Below, in pieces: positions 8,886 through 18,486 of a stretch of 64,000 nt of DNA (the stretch's first letter is position 1; each line of letters opens with the position of its first letter). Location: assembly GCA_039821555.1 (NCBI GenBank), contig JBCBNX010000002.1, positions 343,444 through 407,443 on the forward strand. Reading direction: 5' to 3'. This DNA comes from Bacteroidota bacterium (GTDB taxonomy: Bacteria > Bacteroidota > Rhodothermia > Rhodothermales > Rubricoccaceae). A program made the translations under genes and the position numbers. Below the pieces are notes generated by a model. That model did no database searches. It was not told the DNA's origin and was given only the letters and a program-made list of their open reading frames with translations.

Positions 8886-9728
8886 CTAGCGCTTCACCTC
8901 CACCGCCGTCGCTGGATTGAGGTCGCCACGTGGATCGACGAGCACGCCCGCCTGCGCGCTGACCTCGCGCACGCCCGCTACGGTGTCGAGACATAGGTGC
9001 TCGTAGTTGTCGTTGTCGTCCAGGTCGCCGAGGGCGGCGGGCGTGACCTCCCCGTCGGCGGTCCGGACGCGGTACATCGTACGGTGGGCGTCTTCCTCGG
9101 CCTCGTCGCTCCGTTCGACGCCGCCTGCCCAGGTCACCTGGACGATCTGTTGCGTTGAGGCCGGGCAGTCGCTCGCGATGGTGCCTGCGGCGTAAGCAAT
9201 CGCGAGTACGAGCGTAGGGCCCGCCTCCAGCGGGGTAACCTCGACTGTGAGGCCGCGTCCCTGCCCGCCGGCCTCCAACGGAAGGTCGCCCACCACCTCG
9301 ACACGGACGGGCGGATCCTCCACCGTGCCGAGGTCGCCGATGAGCAGCACCGTATGGCTCTCCGAGGCGGCGTCGGCCGGGCGCACCGTAGCACATCCCG
9401 GTGTCTTGCGGGCACCCGACTCGGTGACCACCGCGAAGTCGTCGGCGTCCACGGACAGCACCCGGCGCGAGAAGGTGACGGGCATGCCGTCGCTGCCGGG
9501 GGCGGCCCGGCAGAGGATTCGGGTGCCGCGTGGCAAGGCATCGTCGAGGCCAAAGAAGGCATTGAGGAGCCGGGGCGGCTCTTGGTCGAGCGCGGTGGCC
9601 GGAGGGATGATCGGCGCGGACGCTCCGCAGCCGCTCAGCAGCCCCCATGCGATAAGCAGGCAGGCGAGGGCGATTCCCGCTCGTGAGGGGTAGACATCGG
9701 GGCGGGGAGGCGATGGAGCGTGGAGCAT
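8886..9728 (-). CDS. Hypothetical lipoprotein
   Basis: The 280-residue product has a lipoprotein signal ending LLSGC (C34). The rest is beta-rich and acidic, with a DDNDNYEHLCLD segment near the end, and matches no family I recognise. It is the last gene of a minus-strand run behind the RND efflux genes, 42 bases downstream of the next lipoprotein gene, so co-transcription is plausible. Several cysteines (CR, GC, DC, LC) could form disulfides in the periplasm. The start may lie further in, as the N-terminal ~15 residues (MLHAPSPPRPDVYPS) are unusual for a signal peptide n-region. Confidence 0.6.
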   Translation of the reverse strand: MLHAPSPPRPDVYPSRAGIALACLLIAWGLLSGCGASAPIIPPATALDQEPPRLLNAFFGLDDALPRGTRILCRAAPGSDGMPVTFSRRVLSVDADDFAVVTESGARKTPGCATVRPADAASESHTVLLIGDLGTVEDPPVRVEVVGDLPLEAGGQGRGLTVEVTPLEAGPTLVLAIAYAAGTIASDCPASTQQIVQVTWAGGVERSDEAEEDAHRTMYRVRTADGEVTPAALGDLDDNDNYEHLCLDTVAGVREVSAQAGVLVDPRGDLNPATAVEVKR

Positions 9729-9770
9729 GAGACCGTAGCCGGAAGGCGACAGGGACGGGGCTGCCGCATG

Positions 9771-10427
9771 TTAGCGGCGCTGGTAGGTGTTCCGCAGGTC
9801 GTCCACGACGACGACCGCTTCCCCGTCCGCCACCAGGTCGAGGTCCTCGTCGAGCACGCGCGCCGAGAACTGCCACCCCGACGGCAGGTCGAGCCGCGCT
9901 GCCAGCGCTGCGAGTTCGTCCTCCTGAAGCGTCGGGTCGATGATCTGCGAGAAGGACTGCATCACGTAGACGCGCCCGTCGGGGTCGGTCAGCTCGTAGA
10001 TCTCGTTCCCGCTCTTGAACTCCCAGACGTTCGTGCGCAGCACCGTCGACGGGGCGTAGGGATCGGGCTCCTCCGCGCTGAGGGTGGCCAGCTTCCGCAT
10101 CTCGATGGTGCCGAATATCCGGGTGTCGCCCTCGGGCATCGCGACGCCGCTCGCGCCGTTGATGACGAAGTAGCGCGGGCCGTTCATGATGATTCCGTCC
10201 GCGTCGTGCGCCGTGCGGAGGGCCTCGGGGTCGAGCGCCGCCCAGGCTTCGTCGGGGCAGCGGTTGAGGCCCTGCGTCCCCCACACCTCCGAGGTACCGT
10301 CGTAGACCAGCAAGATCTCGCAGTAGCGGTAGCCGCGGGCATCGCGCAGCGCAGCGCAGCCCGACGATGCCAGGAGCAGGACGATGGGGGCGAGGAGCGC
10401 GACCGGGCGCGTGTAGCTGAGCGACAT
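9771..10427 (-). CDS. Conserved hypothetical lipoprotein
   Basis: The 218-residue product has a lipobox ASSGC (C24). The body carries YRYCEILLVYDG, EVWGTQGLNRCPDEAW and GPRYFVINGA, reminiscent of a family of uncharacterised exported proteins; two cysteines in these motifs could pair. It follows the small exported protein gene by 36 bases and precedes another lipoprotein gene by 42, so the three probably share the efflux operon transcript. No enzymatic motif is visible. Confidence 0.7.
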   Translation of the reverse strand: MSLSYTRPVALLAPIVLLLASSGCAALRDARGYRYCEILLVYDGTSEVWGTQGLNRCPDEAWAALDPEALRTAHDADGIIMNGPRYFVINGASGVAMPEGDTRIFGTIEMRKLATLSAEEPDPYAPSTVLRTNVWEFKSGNEIYELTDPDGRVYVMQSFSQIIDPTLQEDELAALAARLDLPSGWQFSARVLDEDLDLVADGEAVVVVDDLRNTYQRR

Positions 10428-10463
10428 GTGAGGAAAGGGATCAGGGACGTAGGAAACGAGAGG

Positions 10464-11063
10464 CTAACGGAACTCCAGCACGAGGTTGCCCACGGTCTCG
10501 ACGAGCAGCGCGGCGACCAGAACCCGTGCGAACCCGCCCACCTCGACCGAGCCCGTCTCCCAGTACGACTGCGCGACCGCCGACACTACGGCGCCGCCCG
10601 CGAGAGGGAGGGTGGGCATCCAGCCGTCGTCGGTGCGGACGGTCACGCTGCCCAGGAAGGCATGGCCGAGGCGGGTTCCGAAGCGGCCCTCGCCCTGGGG
10701 CCTGTAGCGGAGATCGACGCCGAGGAGCGCAGCCAGGCCGTGCTCGGTGCCGGTATAGACGAGCGCCCCGCCTCCGTTGGACGCGAGGCGCGCCGCGAAG
10801 CCTGCCGCGTTCTGGTCCCACGAGTCGGGCTCTTCGCTGAGGTGCGCCACGGTGCTGGTGACGAGGGCGCGTACGAAGAACCTCGGCGAGACGAGGTCGC
10901 CCCCGGGGTCCCGCCAGCGCTCGGCGCCGCTCGGCATCGGTGTAGACCGGACCGTCTGGGTGCTGTCTGAAGAGACGGCCTCGACGGGCTGCGCACGCAC
11001 GGCACCGACGGCGAGCAGCAGGCATCCAACGAGACAGAGGGATCGGCGAGGGGAGGCGATCAT
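10464..11063 (-). CDS. Small exported protein encoded after the RND pump
   Basis: The 199-residue product has a signal peptide (MIASPRRSLCLVGCLLLAVGAVRAQ) and three hydrophobic, Gly/Ala-rich stretches (SNGGGALVYTGTEHGLAALLG, LAGGAVVSAVAQSYW, VLVAALLVETVGNLVLEF). Its ATG overlaps the stop codon of the RND pump by one base (TGATG), which implies translational coupling. Such a position suggests an envelope protein working with, or accessory to, the efflux complex. I do not recognise the family. Confidence 0.75.
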   Translation of the reverse strand: MIASPRRSLCLVGCLLLAVGAVRAQPVEAVSSDSTQTVRSTPMPSGAERWRDPGGDLVSPRFFVRALVTSTVAHLSEEPDSWDQNAAGFAARLASNGGGALVYTGTEHGLAALLGVDLRYRPQGEGRFGTRLGHAFLGSVTVRTDDGWMPTLPLAGGAVVSAVAQSYWETGSVEVGGFARVLVAALLVETVGNLVLEFR

Positions 11064-14000
11064 CACGGGGCTGGGGAAAGCGTGGTGTCGGTGGTGTCGG
11101 CGACCTTCACCCGGAAGAGCAGCGCGTAGAGCGCGGGCACCACGCCGAGCGTGAGCACCGTCGCGAAGAGCAGCCCGAACAGGATGGCGACGGCCATCGA
11201 CTCGAAGAGCGGCCCGCCGCCGAGCCACAGCGGGAGCAGGCCCCCCGCCGTCGTCGCCGTGGTGAGGAGTATGGGGCGAAGCCGCCGCTGCGCCGACTCC
11301 ACGATGGCGCGAGCCGGGGGGTGGCCGTGCTCGTCGATCTCGATCTGGATGCGGTCGAGGAGCACGATGGCGTTGTTGATCACGATGCCCGCCAGCGCGA
11401 TCACCCCGAGGAGCGCCATGAAGCCGAACGACTTGCCCGTCACGAGCAGCCCGAAGACGACGCCCACCATCGACAGCGGGATCGTGAGCAGGATGATGGC
11501 CGGCTTGCGGACCGAGTTGAACTGCCAGACCAGCAGCAGCACGATGACGAGAGCGGCGATGGGCAGCTTCTCCTGGATCGAGGCGTTCGCGTCCGATGAC
11601 CCCTCGATGTCGCCGCCGAGTTCGTAGCTGTAGCCGAGTGGCCAGGTGCCCTGCTGCGCGTCGAGCCACGGGACCAGCTCGTCGGCCACGTCGAACGCCG
11701 TCACGCCAGCCGCGTCGTCGAGCCCGGAGCGGACGGTCACGGCGAGCAGGCGGTCCCGGCGGAGCACCTGCGACGGCTCGAAGGTGAGCTCGATGTTGGC
11801 GACCTGTCCGAGCGGGACATTGCGGCCCGTGGCCTGGGCATAGACGTTGACCGCGTCGAGGCTGCCGATGCCGTCGCGGTCCGACGGGGCCGAGCGCAGC
11901 GTGACCGGCAGGATCGCGTCGCCTTCGCGGAACTGGGTCGCCTCGATGCCCGAGAGCGCCGTCTGGAGCGAGACGGCGATGTCCTGGTTCGAGACGCCCG
12001 CGCGCCGCGCCCGGGGCTCGTCGATCTCGACGCGGAGCTTCTTCGTGAACGCGCCCCAGTCGTCGCTGATGCCCGCAGTGCCGTCGATGGCGGCAAGGCG
12101 CGCCTTGACCTGATCCACGATGCCGAAGAGTGCGTCCGCGTCGTCGCCGTAGAGGCGCACCTCGACGGGGTTGGCCGTGGCCGGGCCCGACGAGAGCCTC
12201 CGGATGGTCGCGTCCACGGAGGGGTAGGTCGCCTCAATGTGCGAGCGCAGCCGCTCGATAACGCTCGCCTGGACCTCGTAGCTCGTCGTGTTGGCGATGA
12301 GCGCCGCGTAGTTGGTGCGTCCCTGCTCGGGCTTGTAGCCGAGGTTGAACCGGGGGGCGCCCGTCCCGACGAAGAAGGCCCAGTTGGCAAGCCCCTCCGC
12401 GTCGCCCTCAGCCCCCAGCTCGGCGTCCATGAACGCTTCGAGGTCCATCACGATGGCCTCCGTCCGCTCGAACGACGTGCCGTAGGGGAGGTTGAGTTCG
12501 CCGGTGAAGAGGACCTCGCGCTTCTCGGGGAAGAACGACTGGTCCACGAAGCCAAGGCCCCAAAGCGCGAGCACCAGTAGCCCGTAGGCGCCCACCACCG
12601 TCCAGAAGGGACGCCTCAGCAGCCGGGCCAGCACGCCTCGGTAGCGGCGGTAGAACGGCGAATCGAACTCAGGCTCCCCAGTGCGGGTGTCTTCGCTGCC
12701 GGCATGTTCGAGGGCCGGGCCGGGGCGCCGCTTCGCGCGCAGAAACAGCAGGCACAGCAGCGGGATCATCGTGATGGCCAGCAGCCAGGACGCCAGGAGC
12801 GTGATCGTGATGACCTCGGCGAGGGGCGCGGTGTACTCCCCCACGTTCGACTCCGCGAGGTAGATCGGCAGGAAGGCCGCGGCCGTCGTGAGCGAGGACA
12901 CCAGGAGCGGGACGCGCAGCTCCTGCGCGGCGCTGAGCGCGGCGTCGCGCGACGTCTTGCCCTGCTCCATGCCCACGAGCGTCGCCTCGCTCATCACGAT
13001 CGCGTTGTCCACCAGCAGCCCCAGGGCGATGATGAGCGCCGCGAGCGAGATCTGGTCGATCCCGATCTCGAAGACGCCCATCATCATCGTCGTCGCCACC
13101 ATCGCCATGGGGATCAGCGAGGCGACGACGAGCCCGGTGCGCAGCCCCAGAAACAGCAGCATCGCCAGCATGACGATGACCACCGCCTGCACCACCGACG
13201 ATGTGAAGTCGCCCACCGCGCGCTCGACGACCTCCGGCTGGAAGCTGAGCAGCCCGAACGCGACGCCGATGGGAAAGCGCGACTCCAAGCGGCGGACGGT
13301 TGCCAGCACCTCGTCGCCCAGCCCTATGATGTCGCCGCCCTGCCGCATGGAGATGGCTAGCACGAGGCCCTCCTCGCCGGTCGCCCGAATGGCCTCGGTG
13401 CGCGGGTTGGCATAGCCGCGCTCGACCTCGGCGAGGTCCCCCAGGAAGACGACCTGGCCGGTCCCGGGCAGCGTCACGACCGTGCGCCGGATCGCCTCGA
13501 CGGTCTCGTAGGCCCCCGACGGCTCCAGCGCGATCCGCTCCACGCCGGTCTCGACGGCGCCGCCCGGGATGACGATGTTGCTCGTCTGGAGGATGCTCTG
13601 CAGCTGGCTCGTGGAGAGGCCTACTTCGGCGAGGCGCGCGTTGTCGTACTCCACGAAGACGTGCTCGGGCTGCGCGCCGAGGATCTCGACCTTCGCCACG
13701 TCCTCGATGCGCAGCAGCTCGCGGCGGGCCTGGTCGGCCATGTCCTCCAACTCGCGGTAGGAGAACCCCTCCGCCGTGAGCGTGAGGAGCGTCCCGAACA
13801 CGTCGCCGAACTCGTCGTCCACCTCGGGCACGACGCCGTCGGGGAGGTCTGGCTGCGCGCTCTCGACCTTGCGGCGGAGCCGGTCGAAAAGCGGCTGTAG
13901 TTCGCGGACGTCGTCTTTGAAGGCGACCTGGATGATGGAGACGTTGGTGCGCGACTGGCTCGTGATGTTGTCGACTTCGGGGATCTCCTGGATGCGCGCC

Positions 14001-14203
14001 TCCAGCTTGTCCGTCACGAGGGCTTCGACCCGCGCGGGGCTGGCCCCCGGGAACGTCGTGATGACCGTCGCCACCCGGATGGTGAAGCCGGGGTCTTCGG
14101 CCCGCGGGAGCGCGAGGTAGGCCTGATAGCCAGAGACGAATAGGAGGACGAGTGCCACGACCGTGACGACTCGGTTCTCGATGGCGTAGCGTGTGATGTC
14201 CAT
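11063..14203 (-). CDS. RND-family efflux pump, inner-membrane component
   Basis: The 1046-residue product has the length and two-fold layout of AcrB-type RND transporters: TM1 (about 12-30), a large periplasmic loop with the PGASPARVEALVTDKLE motif, a TM2-6 block, a second periplasmic loop and a C-terminal TM8-12 block ending in LTLGVVPALYALLFR. The proton-relay motif reads LLVDNAIVMSE with D399 and N400, so the second acidic residue of AcrB (D408) is Asn, as in many HAE-type relatives. It should exchange protons for substrate and work with the adaptor and TolC-like proteins encoded just upstream in the operon. Substrate is unknown; the CpxP/Spy-like gene at the operon head hints at envelope stress or metals. 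Confidence 0.95.
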   Translation of the reverse strand: MDITRYAIENRVVTVVALVLLFVSGYQAYLALPRAEDPGFTIRVATVITTFPGASPARVEALVTDKLEARIQEIPEVDNITSQSRTNVSIIQVAFKDDVRELQPLFDRLRRKVESAQPDLPDGVVPEVDDEFGDVFGTLLTLTAEGFSYRELEDMADQARRELLRIEDVAKVEILGAQPEHVFVEYDNARLAEVGLSTSQLQSILQTSNIVIPGGAVETGVERIALEPSGAYETVEAIRRTVVTLPGTGQVVFLGDLAEVERGYANPRTEAIRATGEEGLVLAISMRQGGDIIGLGDEVLATVRRLESRFPIGVAFGLLSFQPEVVERAVGDFTSSVVQAVVIVMLAMLLFLGLRTGLVVASLIPMAMVATTMMMGVFEIGIDQISLAALIIALGLLVDNAIVMSEATLVGMEQGKTSRDAALSAAQELRVPLLVSSLTTAAAFLPIYLAESNVGEYTAPLAEVITITLLASWLLAITMIPLLCLLFLRAKRRPGPALEHAGSEDTRTGEPEFDSPFYRRYRGVLARLLRRPFWTVVGAYGLLVLALWGLGFVDQSFFPEKREVLFTGELNLPYGTSFERTEAIVMDLEAFMDAELGAEGDAEGLANWAFFVGTGAPRFNLGYKPEQGRTNYAALIANTTSYEVQASVIERLRSHIEATYPSVDATIRRLSSGPATANPVEVRLYGDDADALFGIVDQVKARLAAIDGTAGISDDWGAFTKKLRVEIDEPRARRAGVSNQDIAVSLQTALSGIEATQFREGDAILPVTLRSAPSDRDGIGSLDAVNVYAQATGRNVPLGQVANIELTFEPSQVLRRDRLLAVTVRSGLDDAAGVTAFDVADELVPWLDAQQGTWPLGYSYELGGDIEGSSDANASIQEKLPIAALVIVLLLVWQFNSVRKPAIILLTIPLSMVGVVFGLLVTGKSFGFMALLGVIALAGIVINNAIVLLDRIQIEIDEHGHPPARAIVESAQRRLRPILLTTATTAGGLLPLWLGGGPLFESMAVAILFGLLFATVLTLGVVPALYALLFRVKVADTTDTTLSPAP

Positions 14204-14254
14204 GACGGCGTGCAGCGGGCGGTTCGCCCCGGGGAGTTGGGTCGGGTGGTAGGC

Positions 14255-15409
14255 TCAGTCCGTGCGAGAGGGGGGCGACGCGGGTGCGTCGAGGAGCGCC
14301 ACGCGTTGGCTGTCCGCGAGCGCGCTGAGGCCCGCCGTCACCACCCGGTCGCCATCCCCGACACCGGAGGTGATCGTGATGCCGTCGTCGGTCAGGCCGC
14401 CGAGGTCGACCTGCCTGCGCAGCGCGAGCGCCTCGCCGTCGCCCTGCGGTGCCAGCACGAAGACGTAGCGCCCCGCGCGGTCCTCGCCGACGGCCTCCGC
14501 GGGCACGACCACGCCTCCAGAGGAGGTCGTGCCGCCGACGAGGCGCAGGGTGACGTCGGCAGCCATGCCGGGGCGGACCTCGTCGGCGTCGCTCGCGAGG
14601 CGCACCGTCACGGGAAACGTCGTTGTGCTGGCCGTGGACGCGATGCCGACCTCGGCGACGGTCGCCGCGTAGATCTGCCCGCCGAGCGACCCGAACCGCA
14701 CCCTGGCAGGCGTGCCGGCACGGATCCGACCGATCAGCCCCTCGGGCACGGCCACCTCCACGTCGAGCGGCCCGCCGCCGCTCACGACGAACGCGGGCCG
14801 CCCTGGTCCGACCTGCTCGCCCACCGCCACCAACACGTCGGCGACGGCGCCGGTGAGCGGAGCGGTCAGGCGGGTGTAGCCCACCTGGCGGGCGGCGACC
14901 TGCTGCTGCGCGTCGGCGGAGCGGACGTGCGCCTGCGCGGACTCGTACTGCGCCCGTGCCGCGTCGAGGTCGCTCTGCGAGGCACCCTGGTCGGCGTAGA
15001 GTTGCAGCGTGCGCTCGTAGGTCGCCTCGGCGTTGCGGAGTTGGGCGGTCGCCTGCGCCTGCGCCGCCTCGGCCTGCCGCTGCTGGATCACGTAGTCGCT
15101 CGCGTCGACGCGGGCCAGCACGGTGCCCCGCGCGACGCGCTCGCCGACTCGGGTGTTGACGGCCTCTACGACGCCACCCACCCGGAAGCTCACCTGCGCC
15201 TCGGAGCTTGCCTGCGCCACGCCTGCGAACGTCCGCGTCTGCGCGTCGCCGGACGCGCGAGCGAACTCGTAGCGCACGGGGCGGAGCGGCTCCGGCGGCG
15301 GGGCCTCGTCGGCACCGCACCCGGAGAGCCCGGCGAGGCCTGTCGTGCAGGCGACCAGGAGCCACACACGGAGGCGGAGCCAGCGACGGAATGGGGATAC
15401 GTCCATCAT
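14255..15409 (-). CDS. RND efflux periplasmic adaptor (MFP), lipoprotein
   Basis: The product (384 or 383 residues; two adjacent ATG codons, 15409 and 15406) has a lipobox AGLSGC. The membrane-fusion-protein order follows: barrel-sandwich half (SFRVGGVVEAVNTRVGERVARGTVLARVD), a coiled-coil hairpin rich in Q/A/E (about 105-170), the second lipoyl half (YTRLTAPLTGAVADVLVAVGEQV), a beta-barrel and a membrane-proximal domain. It would link the RND pump to the outer-membrane channel. The gene lies between the TolC-fusion gene (41 bases) and the pump gene (51 bases), all on the minus strand. Confidence 0.93.
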   Translation of the reverse strand: MMDVSPFRRWLRLRVWLLVACTTGLAGLSGCGADEAPPPEPLRPVRYEFARASGDAQTRTFAGVAQASSEAQVSFRVGGVVEAVNTRVGERVARGTVLARVDASDYVIQQRQAEAAQAQATAQLRNAEATYERTLQLYADQGASQSDLDAARAQYESAQAHVRSADAQQQVAARQVGYTRLTAPLTGAVADVLVAVGEQVGPGRPAFVVSGGGPLDVEVAVPEGLIGRIRAGTPARVRFGSLGGQIYAATVAEVGIASTASTTTFPVTVRLASDADEVRPGMAADVTLRLVGGTTSSGGVVVPAEAVGEDRAGRYVFVLAPQGDGEALALRRQVDLGGLTDDGITITSGVGDGDRVVTAGLSALADSQRVALLDAPASPPSRTD

Positions 15410-15449
15410 GGGTGGGGAGCGTCGGGTGGGGAGCGTCGGGTGGGGACAG

Positions 15450-17855
15450 TCAGGGCGTGGAAGACGTGGATTGCAGGGCGGCGTCGAGGCGACGGCGGAA
15501 GGCCTCCTGCTCCTCTGCCGGGGCGAGCGCCTCGAAGCGCCCGATGGCGCGCTCGACGCGCTTGACGTTGACGAGGAAGTCGTAGACCGCATTCGTCACG
15601 CTGGCCTCGGCTCGCTGCGCCGCCGCCTGCGATTCGAGGAGCGCCGTCACGTCGAGGGCCCCCGCCGCGTACGACCGCGTCACGATGTCGAGCGACTGCC
15701 GCGCTGCGTCGGCTGCGCGCCGCGCTTCCTGGATGGCGGCGTACGAGGCCGCCGTCACGTGCAGCTGCGTCCGCACGTTCTGTTCGATGCGCTGCGCGAT
15801 CAGGTCCCGCTCCAGCTGCAGCCGGTGCACCTCGGCGGTGGCGCGGGCGAGGCGCGCCGTCCGTCCGCCGCCCTCAAACAGCGGCAGGGTGACGTTCAAG
15901 CCGAGTGTCCAGAAGGTCCCCGGCGCCTCGGGAAACGACGCCGCCATGGGTTGCATGGGATCGGTCGGAAAGGCCAGCCCCTCCGTGCCGGCCCCGCCCT
16001 CGTAGAGCGACGTGCTGGCTTGGCCGACGAGCGCCACGGTGGGGAGGTAGAAGGCTCGACGCGCGGCCCGGCCTGCCCGGTCCTGCGCGCGGATGCCCGC
16101 CTCCAGCGCCTGAATGCCTGGCTCGGCGCGAATCGCCTCGGCGCTGAGCACGTCCCGCAGCCGGGTGAACGCCTCCGCGTCGACGATGTAGGCGGCCAGC
16201 AGGTCCGTGTCGGCGAGCCGGTCTTCGGACACCGTCGTCGCGACTGCCACGGGTGTTTCGAGGGGCCGGTTGAGCACTTGATTGAGCGCGATCTCGGCGG
16301 CCTGCACCTGCACGAACGCGTCGATCAGATCGGTGCGGCGCGTCGCCAGCTCGGCGCGCAGGCGGAGTGCTTCGGCAGGGCCTGCGGCCCCGATGGCCTC
16401 GCGCCGGTCGGCCAGTTCGAGACTCGCGCGCGTCAGCGCGAGGTTGGCCTGCTGCACCTCCACGAGAGCCAGCGCCCGCAGCACGCCGAGGTAGGCCTCA
16501 GCGGCGTCGAGCGCGATGTCGAGTTCGAGCGCCGCGAACTCGTGCGTGCGAGCCTCCTGCGACGCCCGCTGGATGCCTACGTTCGCCCGCGCGTCCTCCG
16601 AGAAGAGGACCTGCGTGAGGGTGAGTTGCCCCTGCGCCGACCACTCGGGCTGCTGCCCGAGCGATGCCTCCGCGAGGTCGGCGTCGACCAGGCTCCCGGT
16701 CGCTCCGGCTTCGAGCTGGGGGAGGAGCGTCGCGCGCGCCTCGCGCACCTGGGCGGCCCCTGCTTCCACGGCACGCTGCTGGGCTGCCAGCGCCAGGTTG
16801 CCCTCGACGGCCCCGCGCATCGCCTCGTCGAGCGAGAGCGGTACACCGGGGTCCCGCATCGGTGCGCCGACCAGCGTGGCCTCCAGTACGAGACCGAGCG
16901 GTGGGGTGACGCCGATCTGGCGGGCGGTAGCGAGGTTGAGGACCAGCCGCTCGCTGGCGGTCATGTGGACGGAAAAGGCCCCCGGCTCGTCGCCGAGCAG
17001 CACGCGCTCCGCATCGACGGCCACGCGCCGCGCCAGCCGCGCAGCCCGGTCGGCGCTCAGCGACGCCAGCAGGCCGCGCTCCACGCCGCCGCGACCGCCG
17101 AACGAGAACGAGGGCAGCCCGCGCTCGATCAGGGCCGCCGCCAGCAGCCCTATGCTCTGCGGCGACGCCGTGCTGAGCGGCCCGACGTACACCCCGTCCA
17201 CGCTCGCGGGCACGCTGTCGAGTGCGTCCTCCGGCGAGGCCCCCAGGCCGACCGGCACGAGCGTCAGCCCGACCTCCGCTTCGAGCGCGGCCAGCCGCTG
17301 CTCGATGCCTGGCAGCGCCTGCAGAAGGCCTGCGCCGACGAGCACCGCTACGGTGTCTACGGCCGCGATCTCGCGAAACACGACGAGTTCACGAGCGAGC
17401 AGGTCCGGAGCCACCAGGTACGAGACGCCCGAAGTCCCGCTCGTGCCGCCGGTAAGCGGCAGCCCCTGGAGACGCGGGTCGAACACGGCCGCGGCGATGA
17501 CGGGATGCGGCGGCTCCCGCCGTTGCGCCGCTACCTGCGACGTCAGCACGCCCAGCGTGATCACGAGGTCGGTCGCCGGGTCGGCCATGGCCCGGTCAAC
17601 GAGTTGGGCCGCGCCCGGCAGGGTGTGGTCCGCTGCTGCCGTCTGAAAGCGGAGGTCGAACTCGCGCGCCGCCAGCACGCGGAGCTCCTCGGCAACCAGG
17701 CTGGAGAGGGAGTCGCCCTGCACGCCGGGCCCGTCGCTGAGGAGCGCGACGCGGGCGATGGGCCGCAGGGTGTCCTGCGCCTGAGCTGGCGCGCCTAGCA
17801 GGAGCCCGACCGCGCCGACCGAGAGCGCGAGAAGGATCCGAACAATGCTGAGCAT
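15450..17855 (-). CDS. ABC-substrate-binding domain fused to TolC-like channel
   Basis: The 801-residue product has a signal peptide (1-27, PAQAQ). The N-terminal half (about 30-320) has the pattern of the ABC_sub_bind periplasmic binding fold (LVITLGVLTSQVAAQRR, PVIAAAVFDPRLQG, VDTVAVLVGAGLLQALPGIE, VDGVYVGPLSTASP, GLPSFSFGGRGGVERGLLASLS, LNLATARQIGVTPPL). The C-terminal half (about 345-790) is a duplicated outer membrane efflux protein domain (LSLDEAMRGAVEGNLALAAQQ, LGLNVTLPLFEGG, YAAGALDVTALLESQ). TolC proteins are normally about 430-500 residues, so this is a true fusion. It begins immediately after the stop of the CpxP-like gene with no gap and heads the three-part efflux set. The sensor half may bind the substrate or a small ligand at the periplasmic entrance. 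Confidence 0.88.
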   Translation of the reverse strand: MLSIVRILLALSVGAVGLLLGAPAQAQDTLRPIARVALLSDGPGVQGDSLSSLVAEELRVLAAREFDLRFQTAAADHTLPGAAQLVDRAMADPATDLVITLGVLTSQVAAQRREPPHPVIAAAVFDPRLQGLPLTGGTSGTSGVSYLVAPDLLARELVVFREIAAVDTVAVLVGAGLLQALPGIEQRLAALEAEVGLTLVPVGLGASPEDALDSVPASVDGVYVGPLSTASPQSIGLLAAALIERGLPSFSFGGRGGVERGLLASLSADRAARLARRVAVDAERVLLGDEPGAFSVHMTASERLVLNLATARQIGVTPPLGLVLEATLVGAPMRDPGVPLSLDEAMRGAVEGNLALAAQQRAVEAGAAQVREARATLLPQLEAGATGSLVDADLAEASLGQQPEWSAQGQLTLTQVLFSEDARANVGIQRASQEARTHEFAALELDIALDAAEAYLGVLRALALVEVQQANLALTRASLELADRREAIGAAGPAEALRLRAELATRRTDLIDAFVQVQAAEIALNQVLNRPLETPVAVATTVSEDRLADTDLLAAYIVDAEAFTRLRDVLSAEAIRAEPGIQALEAGIRAQDRAGRAARRAFYLPTVALVGQASTSLYEGGAGTEGLAFPTDPMQPMAASFPEAPGTFWTLGLNVTLPLFEGGGRTARLARATAEVHRLQLERDLIAQRIEQNVRTQLHVTAASYAAIQEARRAADAARQSLDIVTRSYAAGALDVTALLESQAAAQRAEASVTNAVYDFLVNVKRVERAIGRFEALAPAEEQEAFRRRLDAALQSTSSTP

Positions 17856-18311
17856 TCAGTCGCCTCCGAACCGGGCTTGGAGCCGCTCGCGGTTCTCGTC
17901 CTGCATGGCGCGCCACGTGTCCATCTGCGCCTCCGTCAGCACGTCCTCTAGCTGTGCCTCGGTGGTCTCGTTCAGGTTGCTCAACTCGCCACGCAGGCGG
18001 CGCCCCTCACGTCGGCTGGGGCGCTCGATGGGTGCCTCGCCGCTCAGGTCGATTCCATACCCGGCGAGGATGTCCAGTCGCGTCTGCATGCTGGCCATGA
18101 GGATAGGCTGGGCGGCTTCCTGCTGCTCCGGCGTGAGTTGCAAGCGTTCCACTGCCTCCTCGACGCGTTCTCGAACGAACGTGGTACCGTCTGAGGCGGC
18201 GTTCGGGTTGGCGTCCGGTTTGGCGTCCGAGGACTGGCCGGAGGCGGGGAGGGTCAGCAGCGCCAGCAGGAGGACAGCGCCGCAGCGTTGGATCGAGGGT
18301 GGGGGTTTCAT
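17856..18311 (-). CDS. CpxP/Spy-like periplasmic protein
   Basis: The 151-residue product has a signal peptide (to about ASGQ, residue 26) and an all-helical body with LQLTPEQQEAAQPILMASMQ, the LTxxQ-type motif of the CpxP/Spy/CnrX group, and a related helix (LEDVLTEAQMDTWRAMQDENRERL). Members are periplasmic chaperones or sensors of envelope and metal stress. Its stop codon directly abuts the ATG of the TolC-fusion gene, making it the first gene of the efflux operon. The start of transcription must lie in the 175-base gap shared with the divergent two-component genes. Confidence 0.82.
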   Translation of the reverse strand: MKPPPSIQRCGAVLLLALLTLPASGQSSDAKPDANPNAASDGTTFVRERVEEAVERLQLTPEQQEAAQPILMASMQTRLDILAGYGIDLSGEAPIERPSRREGRRLRGELSNLNETTEAQLEDVLTEAQMDTWRAMQDENRERLQARFGGD

Positions 18312-18486
18312 ATGCTTCCAAGGGGGTGGGCAAGAGCCGAGGCTCGACGTGCCCTCAGGGTATCCGCCGCCGTCCCTTTGCCTCTAGTCCAGACTCCACC
18401 GTCGCGCTGTAGCGACCGGCACCATTCCCGTGTGGTGGGGTCCACCGCACCGCCCTCTCCACACATCGCCGCCTGCTGTTCTCCGC

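Noticed and set aside
12669..15365. 898-residue minus-strand open frame overlapping the pump and adaptor genes
   Set aside because: It is a GC-rich shadow frame, dominated by Arg, Gly and Pro, with no domains; the genuine RND and adaptor genes occupy the same bases.
15345..17798. 817-residue plus-strand open frame opposite the TolC fusion
   Set aside because: It is the antisense of the TolC-fusion gene, with low-complexity Arg/His/Gly composition and no motif.
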